From Williamsia phyllosphaerae (lineage in GTDB: Bacteria; Actinomycetota; Actinomycetes; Mycobacteriales; Mycobacteriaceae): DNA of 64,000 bases. The stretch's first letter is position 1, and each line of letters opens with the position of its first letter. Both the position numbers and the translations under genes were made by a program. Where the stretch lies: assembly GCF_014635305.1 (NCBI RefSeq), contig NZ_BMCS01000002.1, positions 868,001-932,000 on the forward strand. The letters run 5' to 3'. Shown piece after piece: positions 44,262-51,945 of the stretch. The notes below the pieces were generated by a model. That model did not search any database, had not been told where the DNA came from, and saw nothing but the letters and a program-made list of their open reading frames with translations.

Positions 44262-44786
44262 ATGAAATCCTTTTCCCTGATGTTGGCCACCGCTGCCGTC
44301 GCGATCGGCACCTCCGTTCTGGGTGCCGGGATCGCGCAGGCCGCGCCCGCTGTCGACCCTGTCCACAGTCTGATCTCCGCGGGCGTGCCTGCCCCGATCG
44401 CAGCCGCAGCCGCCACGGCGACGCCGGTCGCCGCCTCCGCCGAAGAAATCAATCTCGCCAACCCGACGGCGGGCAACCCAGGCCAGCGGGTCGATGCGCG
44501 TATCGACCACACCCGCAAGACGATCACCGTCATCCAGCGCGGGATCATCGAGAGGTCACAACTGACCGCGGCGTGGGTCAATCTCCGCACCGGCGCAACC
44601 GGCGTCACGGGCCTGCCCCAGTCGGTGCCGTCGCCCAACCCGCTGAACTACCCTGACCGCGTCGCCGTGCTACCCACGGGTGCCGGGCCGGTGGTCCTGG
44701 TCGTCTACGGCCCCACACCGTCGCAGACAGGTCTCATTCCCCAGCTCAACTACATCCTCCCGCGCGTCCGACTCATCCAGGTCTGA
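44262..44786 (+). CDS. Secreted protein of unknown function
   Basis: A 174-residue protein with a typical Sec signal peptide: MKSFSLMLATAAVAIGTSVLG then GAGIAQA, cleaved before AP. The mature part is Ala/Pro-rich at first and then has a compact segment with TVIQRGIIERSQLTAAWVNLRTGATG and LPTGAGPVVLVVYGPTPSQTG. I do not recognise a family; similar small exported proteins are common in mycolic-acid actinobacteria. GAGGAG stands before the ATG. It has no cysteines. Monocistronic. Confidence 0.8.
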   Translation: MKSFSLMLATAAVAIGTSVLGAGIAQAAPAVDPVHSLISAGVPAPIAAAAATATPVAASAEEINLANPTAGNPGQRVDARIDHTRKTITVIQRGIIERSQLTAAWVNLRTGATGVTGLPQSVPSPNPLNYPDRVAVLPTGAGPVVLVVYGPTPSQTGLIPQLNYILPRVRLIQV

Positions 44787-44830
44787 TCCGCCTGACGAAC
44801 GTAGAGGGCGACGTGATGCGAAGACAGAGG

Positions 44831-44865
44831 CGATAGCATCACTTAGTCTCTAAGTGATGCTATCG
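44831..44865. promoter_or_regulatory. 35-bp inverted repeat before the Fic gene
   Basis: Arms CGATAGCATCACTTAG and CTAAGTGATGCTATCG are perfect over 16 bases with TCT between. It ends 7 bases before the GTG start codon. No Shine-Dalgarno sequence is present, so either the promoter lies within the repeat with a leaderless message, or an RNA hairpin stands at the start. An operator is the likely function. Confidence 0.75.
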
Positions 44866-44872
44866 TCGGCTT

Positions 44873-46078
44873 GTGGCATCACCTGACGGGACCGCGGTCG
44901 CCTACGAAACGCTGCAGTGGCCGATCCCGGCCGACGCGGGTTACGGCCTGGCGGATCTGCGCGCCGCGCGACGCCAAGGCGGCGACTACCGGGCCGCGAT
45001 ACCGGCGGTCATCGCCGACCTCGAGATCGATCTGCCGGCGCACGTCCTGGCCGATGCCGACGAGGCCAGTCGCGAAGTCGCAAGGTTCGACGCCGAGCTG
45101 GGGACCGAGATCGCACCCTTTGCCTCGGTTCTGCTCCGATCGGAATCCGCGGCCAGCTCCACGATCGAGAACCTCACTGCATCCGCCCGCGCCATCGCTG
45201 AGGCCGAAGCACTCGGTACCACCGGGCGTCGAAACGCGGCCCTGATCGTCGGAAACACCGATGCGATGAAAGCAGCTGTTGCACTGGCAGATCAGATCGA
45301 TGATGACGCGATCCTGGCCATGCACTCGGCGTTGATGAGGACCAGCGATCCCGACATGGCCGGCCGGTGGCGCACCGAGCAGGTGTGGATCGGAGGCGGA
45401 GCCTTTGGTCCCCGCGGCGCCGACTTCATCGCACCCCACCACGAACGGGTTGCGCCCGCCATCACCGACCTTCTGGCCTTCGCGCGGCGGGAGGACATCC
45501 CGACGCTGCCCCAAGTCGCTGTCGCCCACGCACAATTCGAGACAATTCACCCCTTCACCGATGGCAACGGCCGCACCGGTCGCGCCTTGGTGCAGGCGAT
45601 GCTGCGCAACAAGCGGCTCACCCGCCAGATCACCGTTCCGGTCTCGGCGGGTCTGTTGACCAACACCGACGCCTACTTCGAGGCGCTCGGATCGTACCGA
45701 GAGGGGGACCCTGCCCCTATTGTCGAAAAATTCTCCTTCGCAGCAATTCTCGCGGTCATCAACGGCCGACACCTGGTCAGCGACCTCCGCGAGATACGCG
45801 CCCGATGGGATTCCCAGATCACGGCGCGCAGCGACTCCGCCGTCCACCGAGTCGCAGATCTGCTCATCAGACAACCGGTGTTCAACGCGGTGACCCTGCG
45901 GCGCGAACTCGGCATCACGACCGGCAACGCCCGCAGATACGTCGACCCACTCGTGACGGCCGGTGTCATCGTCGAGTTCACCGACCGCGCGCGAAATCGC
46001 GCCTGGCGGGCGCCGGAGGTGCTCGATGCTCTCGATGGATTCGCCGAACGCGCCGGCCGACGCCTTCTCGGGACATGA
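44873..46078 (+). CDS. Fic-domain protein (AMPylator family, class II) with C-terminal winged helix
   Basis: A 401-residue Fic protein. The active site is HPFTDGNGRTGRALV near residue 226, with all catalytic residues (His, Asp/Asn, Arg). An N-terminal inhibitory helix carries the (S/T)xxxE(G/N) motif as SSTIEN near residue 94, so the enzyme is self-inhibited (class II). The C-terminal part (LLIRQPVFNAVTLRRELGITTGNARRYVDPLVTAGVIVEF) is a winged helix, which could bind the 35-bp repeat just upstream. Fic enzymes transfer AMP to proteins; the target is unknown. Confidence 0.92.
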   Translation: MASPDGTAVAYETLQWPIPADAGYGLADLRAARRQGGDYRAAIPAVIADLEIDLPAHVLADADEASREVARFDAELGTEIAPFASVLLRSESAASSTIENLTASARAIAEAEALGTTGRRNAALIVGNTDAMKAAVALADQIDDDAILAMHSALMRTSDPDMAGRWRTEQVWIGGGAFGPRGADFIAPHHERVAPAITDLLAFARREDIPTLPQVAVAHAQFETIHPFTDGNGRTGRALVQAMLRNKRLTRQITVPVSAGLLTNTDAYFEALGSYREGDPAPIVEKFSFAAILAVINGRHLVSDLREIRARWDSQITARSDSAVHRVADLLIRQPVFNAVTLRRELGITTGNARRYVDPLVTAGVIVEFTDRARNRAWRAPEVLDALDGFAERAGRRLLGT

Positions 46079-46103
46079 GCTGAAGCCCTGGCCCCTCTCC
46101 GTT

Positions 46104-46119
46104 GCGCTCCGCGGAGCGC
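46104..46119. terminator. Palindrome between convergent genes, possible terminator
   Basis: GCGCTCCGCGGAGCGC is a perfect 16-bp palindrome between the Fic stop and the convergent hypothetical gene. The same core sits inside the palindrome at 37915-37940. Confidence 0.45.
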
Positions 46120-46138
46120 GCTGACACGGCGATCGGCG

Positions 46139-46432
46139 TCAGTTGGCGTGGCGGATCTGATGCCAGGTCTCTTTGGCAATGAGGTAGATCTCTGAACTCA
46201 TCCGGCGTACATCGCCCTCGAGCTGCAGATCATTCAAACTGCCACTCCCACCGAAAGAAGTGAAGAGACGCTGCACAGCGTAGGGGTCTCCTACGGCGAT
46301 GGCCGCCCGGATCTCCCCGATCCGCCGGGCCCAGAAATTCTCACCTGCTGTCTCGAGCGCGAGTTCGAAGCCTTGTAACAACCCCAACAGATGCTCCGGG
46401 ATGTCCACACCGTCCCCCGCGTCGCTCATCAT
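46139..46432 (-). CDS. Hypothetical protein
   Basis: A 97-residue acidic, helical protein (HLLGLLQGFELALETAGENFWARRIGEIRAAIAVGDPYAVQRLF, then GGSGSLNDLQL). I recognise the shape of small DUF proteins found near toxin or immunity loci but cannot assign a family. It has a double ATG (46432, 46429). It lies just left of the decayed tRNA-Phe copy. Confidence 0.6.
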   Translation of the reverse strand: MMSDAGDGVDIPEHLLGLLQGFELALETAGENFWARRIGEIRAAIAVGDPYAVQRLFTSFGGSGSLNDLQLEGDVRRMSSEIYLIAKETWHQIRHAN

Positions 46433-46918
46433 GAGTGCGAAAGGCGCTCGGCAGAGAGGGGGTGGCGCACTCGCGAACGTGAAGAGCCGGTCGACATCAC
46501 ACGAGACTAGATCGTGGCTGCGGAGGGGACACGCAGAAATAGCGTGTGGCCAGAGTCGGGATCGACCCGGCGACCCTCCACTTCTTTGATAGACACAACA
46601 TCAGTTGCCACTGGAAGCAGCAAGTCAGACCGATTCAGCGGCAACGCACTTGAGTGCGCACTCCTGCGACGGTGCTTGAACGCAGTTGCGGCGCCGAATC
46701 GTGTGTTGGCGGACTACCCCCGAGCGGCCACTGCCTGCTTGGCCGCCGCGAACAGGTGCTCCGCCGCGCGGTTCATCCTCTTCAACTACGCGGAGGTGAC
46801 GTCCTGATGCGTGTAGGCAGCCTTGTTCTTTAGGTGCAGAAGCGTGTTCAGGTGAACTCGTTCGCCTTGGACATGCGGCCGGAAGTGACCGCGGAGTCGC
46901 AGTTGCGTTGTCCCGCCA
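46433..46918. other. 486-base region without a convincing gene
   Basis: Frames here have weak coding character and lower GC than their surroundings. It contains the tRNA-Phe fragment at 46547-46588 and otherwise nothing I can name. It may be the eroded left part of an inserted element. Confidence 0.6.
46538..46588 (-). repeat. Decayed copy of the tRNA-Phe 3' half, possible att remnant
   Basis: This stretch matches 48012-48062 (the tRNA-Phe 3' end and the bases just beyond it) at roughly 85 percent of positions, including an uninterrupted TGGCCAGAGTCGGGATCGA. The anticodon and 5' half are absent. A partial 3' tRNA copy in the same orientation is what integration by a tRNA-specific integrase leaves behind. 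Confidence 0.7.
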
Positions 46919-47554
46919 TCAGGGCCTACTCGCCGCCAGACGCAGCTGCGTGGTCAACCAGGCCCGTGTTCCCGCAACGGTCAGACCCTGCGCTGAAACA
47001 TCCCGAAACAGCGGCTCACCAGCAACCGCCGCGGCGCGAAACTCGTTGTCGGTGTAATCGACAATGCGGCAGTCGTTGCCGGTCCACGCGGTAACCCGGC
47101 GGGCGAGTTCGGTTACCCTCCAATCCCACTCAACGTCCCCGAGATCAGCACCGCGTACCAGCAACAGGTCGATGTCGCTGTCGAGCTTCATGCGACCGGT
47201 CGCGGCCGACCCGAACACCGCGGCGTAACGCAGCGTGGCGCCCCACTCGCCCAGGTGCTGTTCGAGGCGGTTGAGGAACGTGGAGTTCAGACGCGAGAGC
47301 GCCACGATCGACTCGGCCGCGAGATGCTCGGTGTTGAGTCGGTAGGTGTTGGTCCTACCCACCCGGTCGTGCAACACCACCCCCTGCACGGCGAGACGCG
47401 CGAGGACCTTGCGGATACCTTCGCCCGACGCCGTGGTCAGAATTCGCTGAATCTGGCTGATCGTGAACATGACGTCCGCGCTTGCCAAGACTGTCAGCAC
47501 GTCGCCGTCCAGCGTCGGTGTCACCGTGGCGAGCGGCTTGTTCAGCTGCATCAT
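46919..47554 (-). CDS. Winged-helix nucleotidyltransferase (MNT-like)
   Basis: A 211-residue protein. The N-terminal winged helix (VLASADVMFTISQIQRILTTASGEGIRKVLARLAVQGVVLHDRVGRTNTYRLN) is followed by a minimal nucleotidyltransferase domain with the active-site motif FGSAATGRMKLDSDIDLLLV (GSxxxG and DxD). Similar HTH-NTase proteins act in toxin-antitoxin or abortive systems, often with a HEPN partner, which I do not find here. The ATG at 47554 follows AAAGAGGGG; two AACTAwAGTT sites upstream suggest autoregulation. It lies between the tRNA-Phe gene and its decayed copy. Confidence 0.85.
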   Translation of the reverse strand: MMQLNKPLATVTPTLDGDVLTVLASADVMFTISQIQRILTTASGEGIRKVLARLAVQGVVLHDRVGRTNTYRLNTEHLAAESIVALSRLNSTFLNRLEQHLGEWGATLRYAAVFGSAATGRMKLDSDIDLLLVRGADLGDVEWDWRVTELARRVTAWTGNDCRIVDYTDNEFRAAAVAGEPLFRDVSAQGLTVAGTRAWLTTQLRLAASRP

Positions 47555-47568
47555 CAACCCCTCTTTCC

Positions 47569-47602
47569 AACTAAAGTTAGAGTGTTGCAACTATAGTTGC
47601 AA
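47569..47602. promoter_or_regulatory. Twin operators of the HTH-nucleotidyltransferase
   Basis: AACTAAAGTT (47569-47578) and AACTATAGTT (47589-47598) are spaced exactly 20 bases centre to centre, two helical turns. The second is the centre of an 18-bp perfect palindrome TTGCAACTATAGTTGCAA (47585-47602). Confidence 0.65.
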
Positions 47603-48020
47603 TGGATCGACATGGCGAACCTAGAGATGGATCCTGGTAAACACGACGTATGCCGACGACCGATGATGTTCATCGACCCACGGATCTCTACGGACGTGTG
47701 TGTGCCCAGTACTCCGCGATCGACATCCTTACCATTGGCGGCATGAACCCGGGTGGAGAACCCGAAGAGGGGTGGTGGGTTCAGGTCTGGCGGAGGTCGG
47801 TATAGAGCCGACTTTGCACGAACTGGGCCTTCCGGCCGGAACCTACGATGTGACGGTGAGCGCAAACGGGCGCCGGGAGTCGTTCAAGCAGAACCGAAAG
47901 ATCCTGGTCCAATTGCTACGTCGCCCGCAACGTGGGGTGAGGTGTTGAATTGCGCGTTCAGGCGTTTTCGGGGAGGAGCGAGCAGGCGGGCGTGAACCGC
48001 TGAACTGCAGTAATAGTGCG
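47603..48020. other. 418-base region with a weak ORF
   Basis: A plus-strand frame (ending at 47948) encodes ELGLPAGTYDVTVSANGRR and continues ESFKQNRKILVQLLRR. It looks protein-like but has no good start, and may be the tail of a lost gene. Nothing else is supported. It fits a decayed insertion between tRNA-Phe and its partial copy. Confidence 0.4.
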
Positions 48021-48094
48021 TGGCCAGAGTCGGGATCGAACCGACGACCTTCCGCTTTTCAGGCGGACGCTCGTACCGACTGAGCTACCTGGCC
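48021..48094 (-). tRNA. tRNA-Phe (GAA)
   Basis: The complement folds into a full cloverleaf: acceptor GGCCAGG with TCTGGCC, D arm GCTC...GAGC, anticodon arm TCCGC-CTGAAAA-GCGGA (GAA), T arm GTCGG-TTCGATC-CCGAC, discriminator A. CCA is not encoded. Confidence 0.95.
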
Positions 48095-48163
48095 GTACGG
48101 CAAACATACCGACCGAAATCGGACTGCGTTGCCGCTTGCGATCTCTCCGAAGAAAGATCAAAG

Positions 48164-48237
48164 CGACCCTGACGGGACTCGAACCCGCGACCTCCGCCGT
48201 GACAGGGCGGCGCGCTAACCAACTGCGCCACAGGGCC
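48164..48237 (-). tRNA. tRNA-Asp (GTC)
   Basis: The complement folds as a cloverleaf: acceptor GGCCCTG with CAGGGTC, anticodon arm CCGCC-CTGTCAC-GGCGG (GTC), T arm GCGGG-TTCGAGT-CCCGT, discriminator G. CCA is not encoded. Confidence 0.95.
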
Positions 48238-48298
48238 TTGCTTGTACAACACGTGCTCCGGCGTATCTCGAGTTGTCACCTCGAACGCCGGGTCAGCG

Positions 48299-48371
48299 TA
48301 CCCCCTACGGGATTCGAACCCGCGCTACCGCCTTGAAAGGGCGGCGTCCTAGGCCGCTAAACGAAGGGGGC
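48299..48371 (-). tRNA. tRNA-Glu (TTC)
   Basis: The complement folds as a cloverleaf: acceptor GCCCCCT with AGGGGGT, anticodon arm CCGCC-CTTTCAA-GGCGG (TTC), T arm GCGGG-TTCGAAT-CCCGT, discriminator A. The order Glu-Asp-Phe on one strand is the usual actinobacterial tRNA cluster. Confidence 0.95.
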
Positions 48372-48484
48372 CAGTATCTCCGTGGGGAGCTAGATGAGCT
48401 TAGGACATCCCCCGTTTATTTCTCAAATCAGCGCCCACACGGGCCCGGGGCCGCCTGGTTCGGCGACCCCGGAACCCCCTGTGA

Positions 48485-49999
48485 TCAGGCGTGGACGACG
48501 ACCGCGTCCTCCGGCGTGGCCGGCAGCTTGCCACTGCGAACCAGCAGCGCCGCGATGACGCCGCCGGCGGCGAAGATGCCTGCGGCCCATCCGAACGCCG
48601 TGGTGTAGCTGTGCACGGCGGCCAGCTGGCCGGTGTACTGCGGGTTCGACGCCAGCTGCGACGCATGGTCGGTCAGGTACGACGCAACGGCACTCGAGGC
48701 GATCGTGCTGAGCAACGCGGTACCGACGGATCCGCCGACCTGCTGCATCGTGTTGACCGTGGCCGAGGCGACACCGGCGTCCTCCGCGGAGACACCGGAG
48801 ATGGCGCCCTGCATGGCCGGAGCCATCGACGAACCGATACCGAGGCCCATCACGATCAGGCCGGGCAGGATGTGCGCCGCGTAGGTGCTGGTCTCGGTGA
48901 GCTGCGTCAGGTAAAGCATTCCGGCGGCGGCGACGAGCATGCCGACCGTCATCAGCCAGCGGGGACCGAAGCGGGGCAACAGCACCGACGTCGACAGGGT
49001 CGCGGTGAGCACCAGGGCACCGATCATCGGCAGGAACGCGAGTCCGGTGCTGATGGGGCTGAAGCCGAGGTTCTGCTGCAAGTAGTAGGTGAGGAACAGG
49101 AAGATGCCGAACATCCCGATGCCGGCGATGAACACCACCAGGTACGAACCGCCGCGGGTGCGGTCGAGGACGATGCGCAGCGGCAGCAGGGCGTGTGCGG
49201 TGCGTGACTGCAGGTAGACGAATGTCGCGAGGAGCACGGCACCGGCGACCAGCCAGGTGATGGTGGCCCAGTCGGCCCAGCCGTTGGTCTCGGCGTTGGA
49301 GAAGCCGTAGACGATCGAGAAGAGCGCGGCCGAGACGGTCACGACGCCGGGCATGTCCAGGCGGGGCCGGACGGCGGCCTTCTGCTTGCCGATGAACAGC
49401 AGCGCGCCGACGAGGGCGATCGCGGCGATCGCCAGGTTCACGTAGAGGCACCAGCGCCAGTCGGCCCACTCGGTGAGCATTCCGCCGAGCAGCAGGCCGA
49501 TGGCACCGCCACCGCCGGCGATGGCGCCGAAGATGCCGAACGCCTTACCGCGCTCCTTGGGGTCGACGAACGTGGTGGTCAGCAGCGACAGGGCGGCCGG
49601 TGCGAGCAACGCGCCGAAGACACCCTGGCCGGCGCGAGCGAACACCAGCATCTCGAAGTTCACCGCTGCGCCACCGACGGCGGACATGACGGCGAAGCCG
49701 ACGAGGCCGACCATCAGCGTCATGCGCCGACCGAAGATGTCGGAGAGGCGACCGCCGAGAAGCAGCAGGCTGCCGAAGGCGAGTGCGTAGGCGGTGACGA
49801 TCCACTGGCGGTCGGCGTTGTCGAAGCCGAGCGACGCCTGTGCGTGCGGCAGCGCGATGTTCACGATGGTCGCGTCGAGCACGACCATCAGCTGTGCGAG
49901 TGCGAGGACGCCGAGGATCACCCAGCGGAGGCGGTGGTGCCGGTCCCCCGCGCTTTCTCCGACGCCCTGCGGGTCGAGCTCTTTGCTCAATGTGGTCAT
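48485..49999 (-). CDS. DHA2-family (14-TM) MFS drug exporter
   Basis: A 504-residue MFS protein with about 14 membrane helices. Family motifs: LDATIVNIALPHAQASLGF (DHA2 motif D1), LLLLGGRLSDIFGRRMTLMVGL (motif A), and GGGGAIGLLLGGMLTEW (motif C of antiporters). It should export hydrophobic drugs by proton antiport. ATG 49999 is preferred; frames further upstream cross the operators. It is divergent from a TetR gene. Confidence 0.93.
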   Translation of the reverse strand: MTTLSKELDPQGVGESAGDRHHRLRWVILGVLALAQLMVVLDATIVNIALPHAQASLGFDNADRQWIVTAYALAFGSLLLLGGRLSDIFGRRMTLMVGLVGFAVMSAVGGAAVNFEMLVFARAGQGVFGALLAPAALSLLTTTFVDPKERGKAFGIFGAIAGGGGAIGLLLGGMLTEWADWRWCLYVNLAIAAIALVGALLFIGKQKAAVRPRLDMPGVVTVSAALFSIVYGFSNAETNGWADWATITWLVAGAVLLATFVYLQSRTAHALLPLRIVLDRTRGGSYLVVFIAGIGMFGIFLFLTYYLQQNLGFSPISTGLAFLPMIGALVLTATLSTSVLLPRFGPRWLMTVGMLVAAAGMLYLTQLTETSTYAAHILPGLIVMGLGIGSSMAPAMQGAISGVSAEDAGVASATVNTMQQVGGSVGTALLSTIASSAVASYLTDHASQLASNPQYTGQLAAVHSYTTAFGWAAGIFAAGGVIAALLVRSGKLPATPEDAVVVHA

Positions 50000-50025
50000 G
50001 AGAGTCTCCGTGTTCTGAAATCTAG

Positions 50026-50085
50026 CGGAGGAACGACCTCCGGTTACGAAGATCACGGTAGCACTAAGTGGAGGTTTGAGCTCCA
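50026..50085. promoter_or_regulatory. Inverted repeats between exporter and TetR genes
   Basis: CGGAGG-aacga-CCTCCG (50026-50042) and TGGAG-N7-CTCCA (50069-50085) both carry GGAG/CTCC arms. They lie in the 103-base divergent region and are candidate sites for the TetR protein. Confidence 0.5.
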
Positions 50086-50102
50086 GTTGATAGGGTGTGA
50101 GG

Positions 50103-50777
50103 ATGACCACTACCGATACGACTGCCGGAAAGGCCGCGATCCGGCCTCTGCGCGCAGACGCCGAACGGAACCGCCTGCGCATCATCGCCGCAGCTCGCGA
50201 GCTGTTCGCCGACCGCGGACTCGAGGTGACGCTCGACGACGTGGCCGCCCACGCAGGGGTCGGGGTCGGCACCGTCTACCGCCGTTTCGACAACCGCGAC
50301 CAGCTGATCGAGGGCGTGTTCGTCGAGCATCTGCATGAGGTGGCGTCTCGTCTGACCATCGCCCTCGAGTCGCCGGACACGTGGAACGGCGTGGTCACGC
50401 TGTTCACGTACGTGGGTGAGTCGATGGCCGGCGACCGTGGACTGGCGTCGGTGATGATGCGCATCGACCACACCGCACCGGCCATCGAGACCGCCAAGCT
50501 CGCGATGACCTCGCTCATCGAACAGGTGCACCGACGCGGCGTCGACGAGGGCATACTCCGACCGGAGATCGAACGCACCGACTTCTTCGCGTTCTTCACC
50601 ATGCTCTCGGCGATCGCCGACGTCACGCAGTCGACGGCGCCGGGCACGTGGCGTCGCTACCTCGAACTCATGCTCGACAGCATCCGGGCCGACGGACACC
50701 GACAGCCGCTGGCGACCCCGGCTCTCACCGACGCCCAGATCCGCCAGGCGCAGGCCGCGCGCTGCCAGACCCGCTGA
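50103..50777 (+). CDS. TetR-family regulator of the exporter
   Basis: A 224-residue TetR protein: RIIAAARELFADRGLEVTLDDVAAHAGVGVGTVYRRFDNRDQLIEGVF, followed by a ligand domain with RGLASVMMRIDHTAPAIETAKLAM. It is divergent from the DHA2 exporter with repeated GGAG/CTCC sites between, the standard layout for a local repressor of efflux. Confidence 0.92.
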   Translation: MTTTDTTAGKAAIRPLRADAERNRLRIIAAARELFADRGLEVTLDDVAAHAGVGVGTVYRRFDNRDQLIEGVFVEHLHEVASRLTIALESPDTWNGVVTLFTYVGESMAGDRGLASVMMRIDHTAPAIETAKLAMTSLIEQVHRRGVDEGILRPEIERTDFFAFFTMLSAIADVTQSTAPGTWRRYLELMLDSIRADGHRQPLATPALTDAQIRQAQAARCQTR

Positions 50778-50872
50778 CACTGGAAACGCGACGCGGCCGT
50801 CGAGCCGTGTCGGTTGACGACACCGGCGTCTGTAAACTTCTCTGCGATGCCGCGGTCGATCCGTGAGCTCAT

Positions 50873-50948
50873 GCCCCTATAGCTCAGTTGGTAGAGCTAC
50901 GGACTTTTAATCCGCAGGTCGTAGGTTCGAGCCCTACTGGGGGCACCA
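50873..50948 (+). tRNA. tRNA-Lys (TTT)
   Basis: The cloverleaf is clear: acceptor GCCCCTA with TGGGGGC (one G-T), D arm GCTC...GAGC, anticodon arm CGGA-CTTTTAA-TCCG (TTT), T arm GTAGG-TTCGAGC-CCTAC, discriminator A. CCA is encoded, unlike the other three tRNAs. Confidence 0.95.
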
Positions 50949-50951
50949 GCG

Positions 50952-51674
50952 TCAGGACTCCGAACGCATCGCCGGCATCGGGTGGTCGGCATCGATGAGT
51001 TGCTGAGCGAGTTGGAAGACCGCGACGTTGCTGTCCTGGGAGAGTCTGCGCATCAGTTCCCACGCCTGCAGCGCGTCGATGTCGAAGCGCTCCATGATCA
51101 TTCCCTTGGCCTGCCCAATGATGTCGCGGCTGGCCAGTGCGCTCGCGAACTGTTCCTCCCGTCGCGCGGCGTAGAGCGCCAGCGCTCCGTGCGTCGCGAC
51201 CGCCAGGCCCACCTCCTCAGCCTCCTGTGTGAAGGCGTCGGGTTGGCTGCTGTGCACGCTGAGGGCGCCCATCGTGGCGTCGCTGCGGTAGAGCTGGAAC
51301 GCCACGGTCGACCGGACCGGCGTCTCGGCCAACGCTGCGGAGATGTACTCCGGCCAACGGGCCTCGCTGCGGTAGTCGTCGACGCGAACGATGTGGTCGT
51401 TCCATGCGGTCGCCGCCCGAACACCGGGTCCGCCGACCGCCTCCTGCAGCTGGTCGATGCGAGCCGACACCTCGTCGGTCGGCGCCACGGTGGTGATCCC
51501 CCGCTTCGTCACCAGGGTGATCCCCGCCCAGTCGGCGCCGGGGATCTGTTCCACGGCTGCAGTCGTCACCGACGCGAGCAGTTCGGTCTCGTCGGCCGGC
51601 AACTGTTCGAAGAGTTCGCGAGCCTTGTCGGCCAAAGCGCTGAACCGGGTCGTGACGTCGTTGTTGTCGCTCAA
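50952..51674 (-). CDS. GAF-ANTAR antitermination regulator
   Basis: A 240-residue protein with an N-terminal GAF sensor domain (LLASVTTAAVEQIPGADWAGITLVTKRG, GPGVRAATAWNDHIVRVDDY, STVAFQLYRSDATMGALSVHS) and a C-terminal ANTAR RNA-binding domain (ASRDIIGQAKGMIMERFDIDALQAWELMRRLSQDSN). ANTAR proteins bind paired hexaloop hairpins to prevent transcription termination. The start is TTG 51674, 7 bases after GGAGG. The 271 bases upstream (51675-51945) hold no gene I can support. Confidence 0.92.
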   Translation of the reverse strand: MSDNNDVTTRFSALADKARELFEQLPADETELLASVTTAAVEQIPGADWAGITLVTKRGITTVAPTDEVSARIDQLQEAVGGPGVRAATAWNDHIVRVDDYRSEARWPEYISAALAETPVRSTVAFQLYRSDATMGALSVHSSQPDAFTQEAEEVGLAVATHGALALYAARREEQFASALASRDIIGQAKGMIMERFDIDALQAWELMRRLSQDSNVAVFQLAQQLIDADHPMPAMRSES

Positions 51675-51945
51675 GTTCTGCCTCCACGGGCGCGACATGC
51701 TCCGGTGCCGCGCGCTGAACGGGGTGCGCGTCTCGATGTCTCCGCACAGGGCGACCGGGACGCGGCAGCCGGTTGTTTCAGCCGCACACGAGGAGTTTAT
51801 ACAAGGGCGACAACAGCGGGGCGAGGTCTGCGAACGCCGATGACAGTGCCGCATCGACCTGCCCGACAACGCCGCGAGGGCCGCGGGTTCACGAGGGATC
51901 GACGTCCAGCCCGGCAAGTGATGCCCGCAGCCGCGGTTCAACAGC

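Noticed and set aside
46514-46807. Plus-strand ORF over the decayed tRNA copy
   Set aside because: It reads through the tRNA fragment, has no family resemblance and no convincing ribosome site.
46919-47554. MNT/HEPN toxin-antitoxin pair
   Set aside because: The nucleotidyltransferase is clear, but no HEPN or other partner frame is visible on either side.
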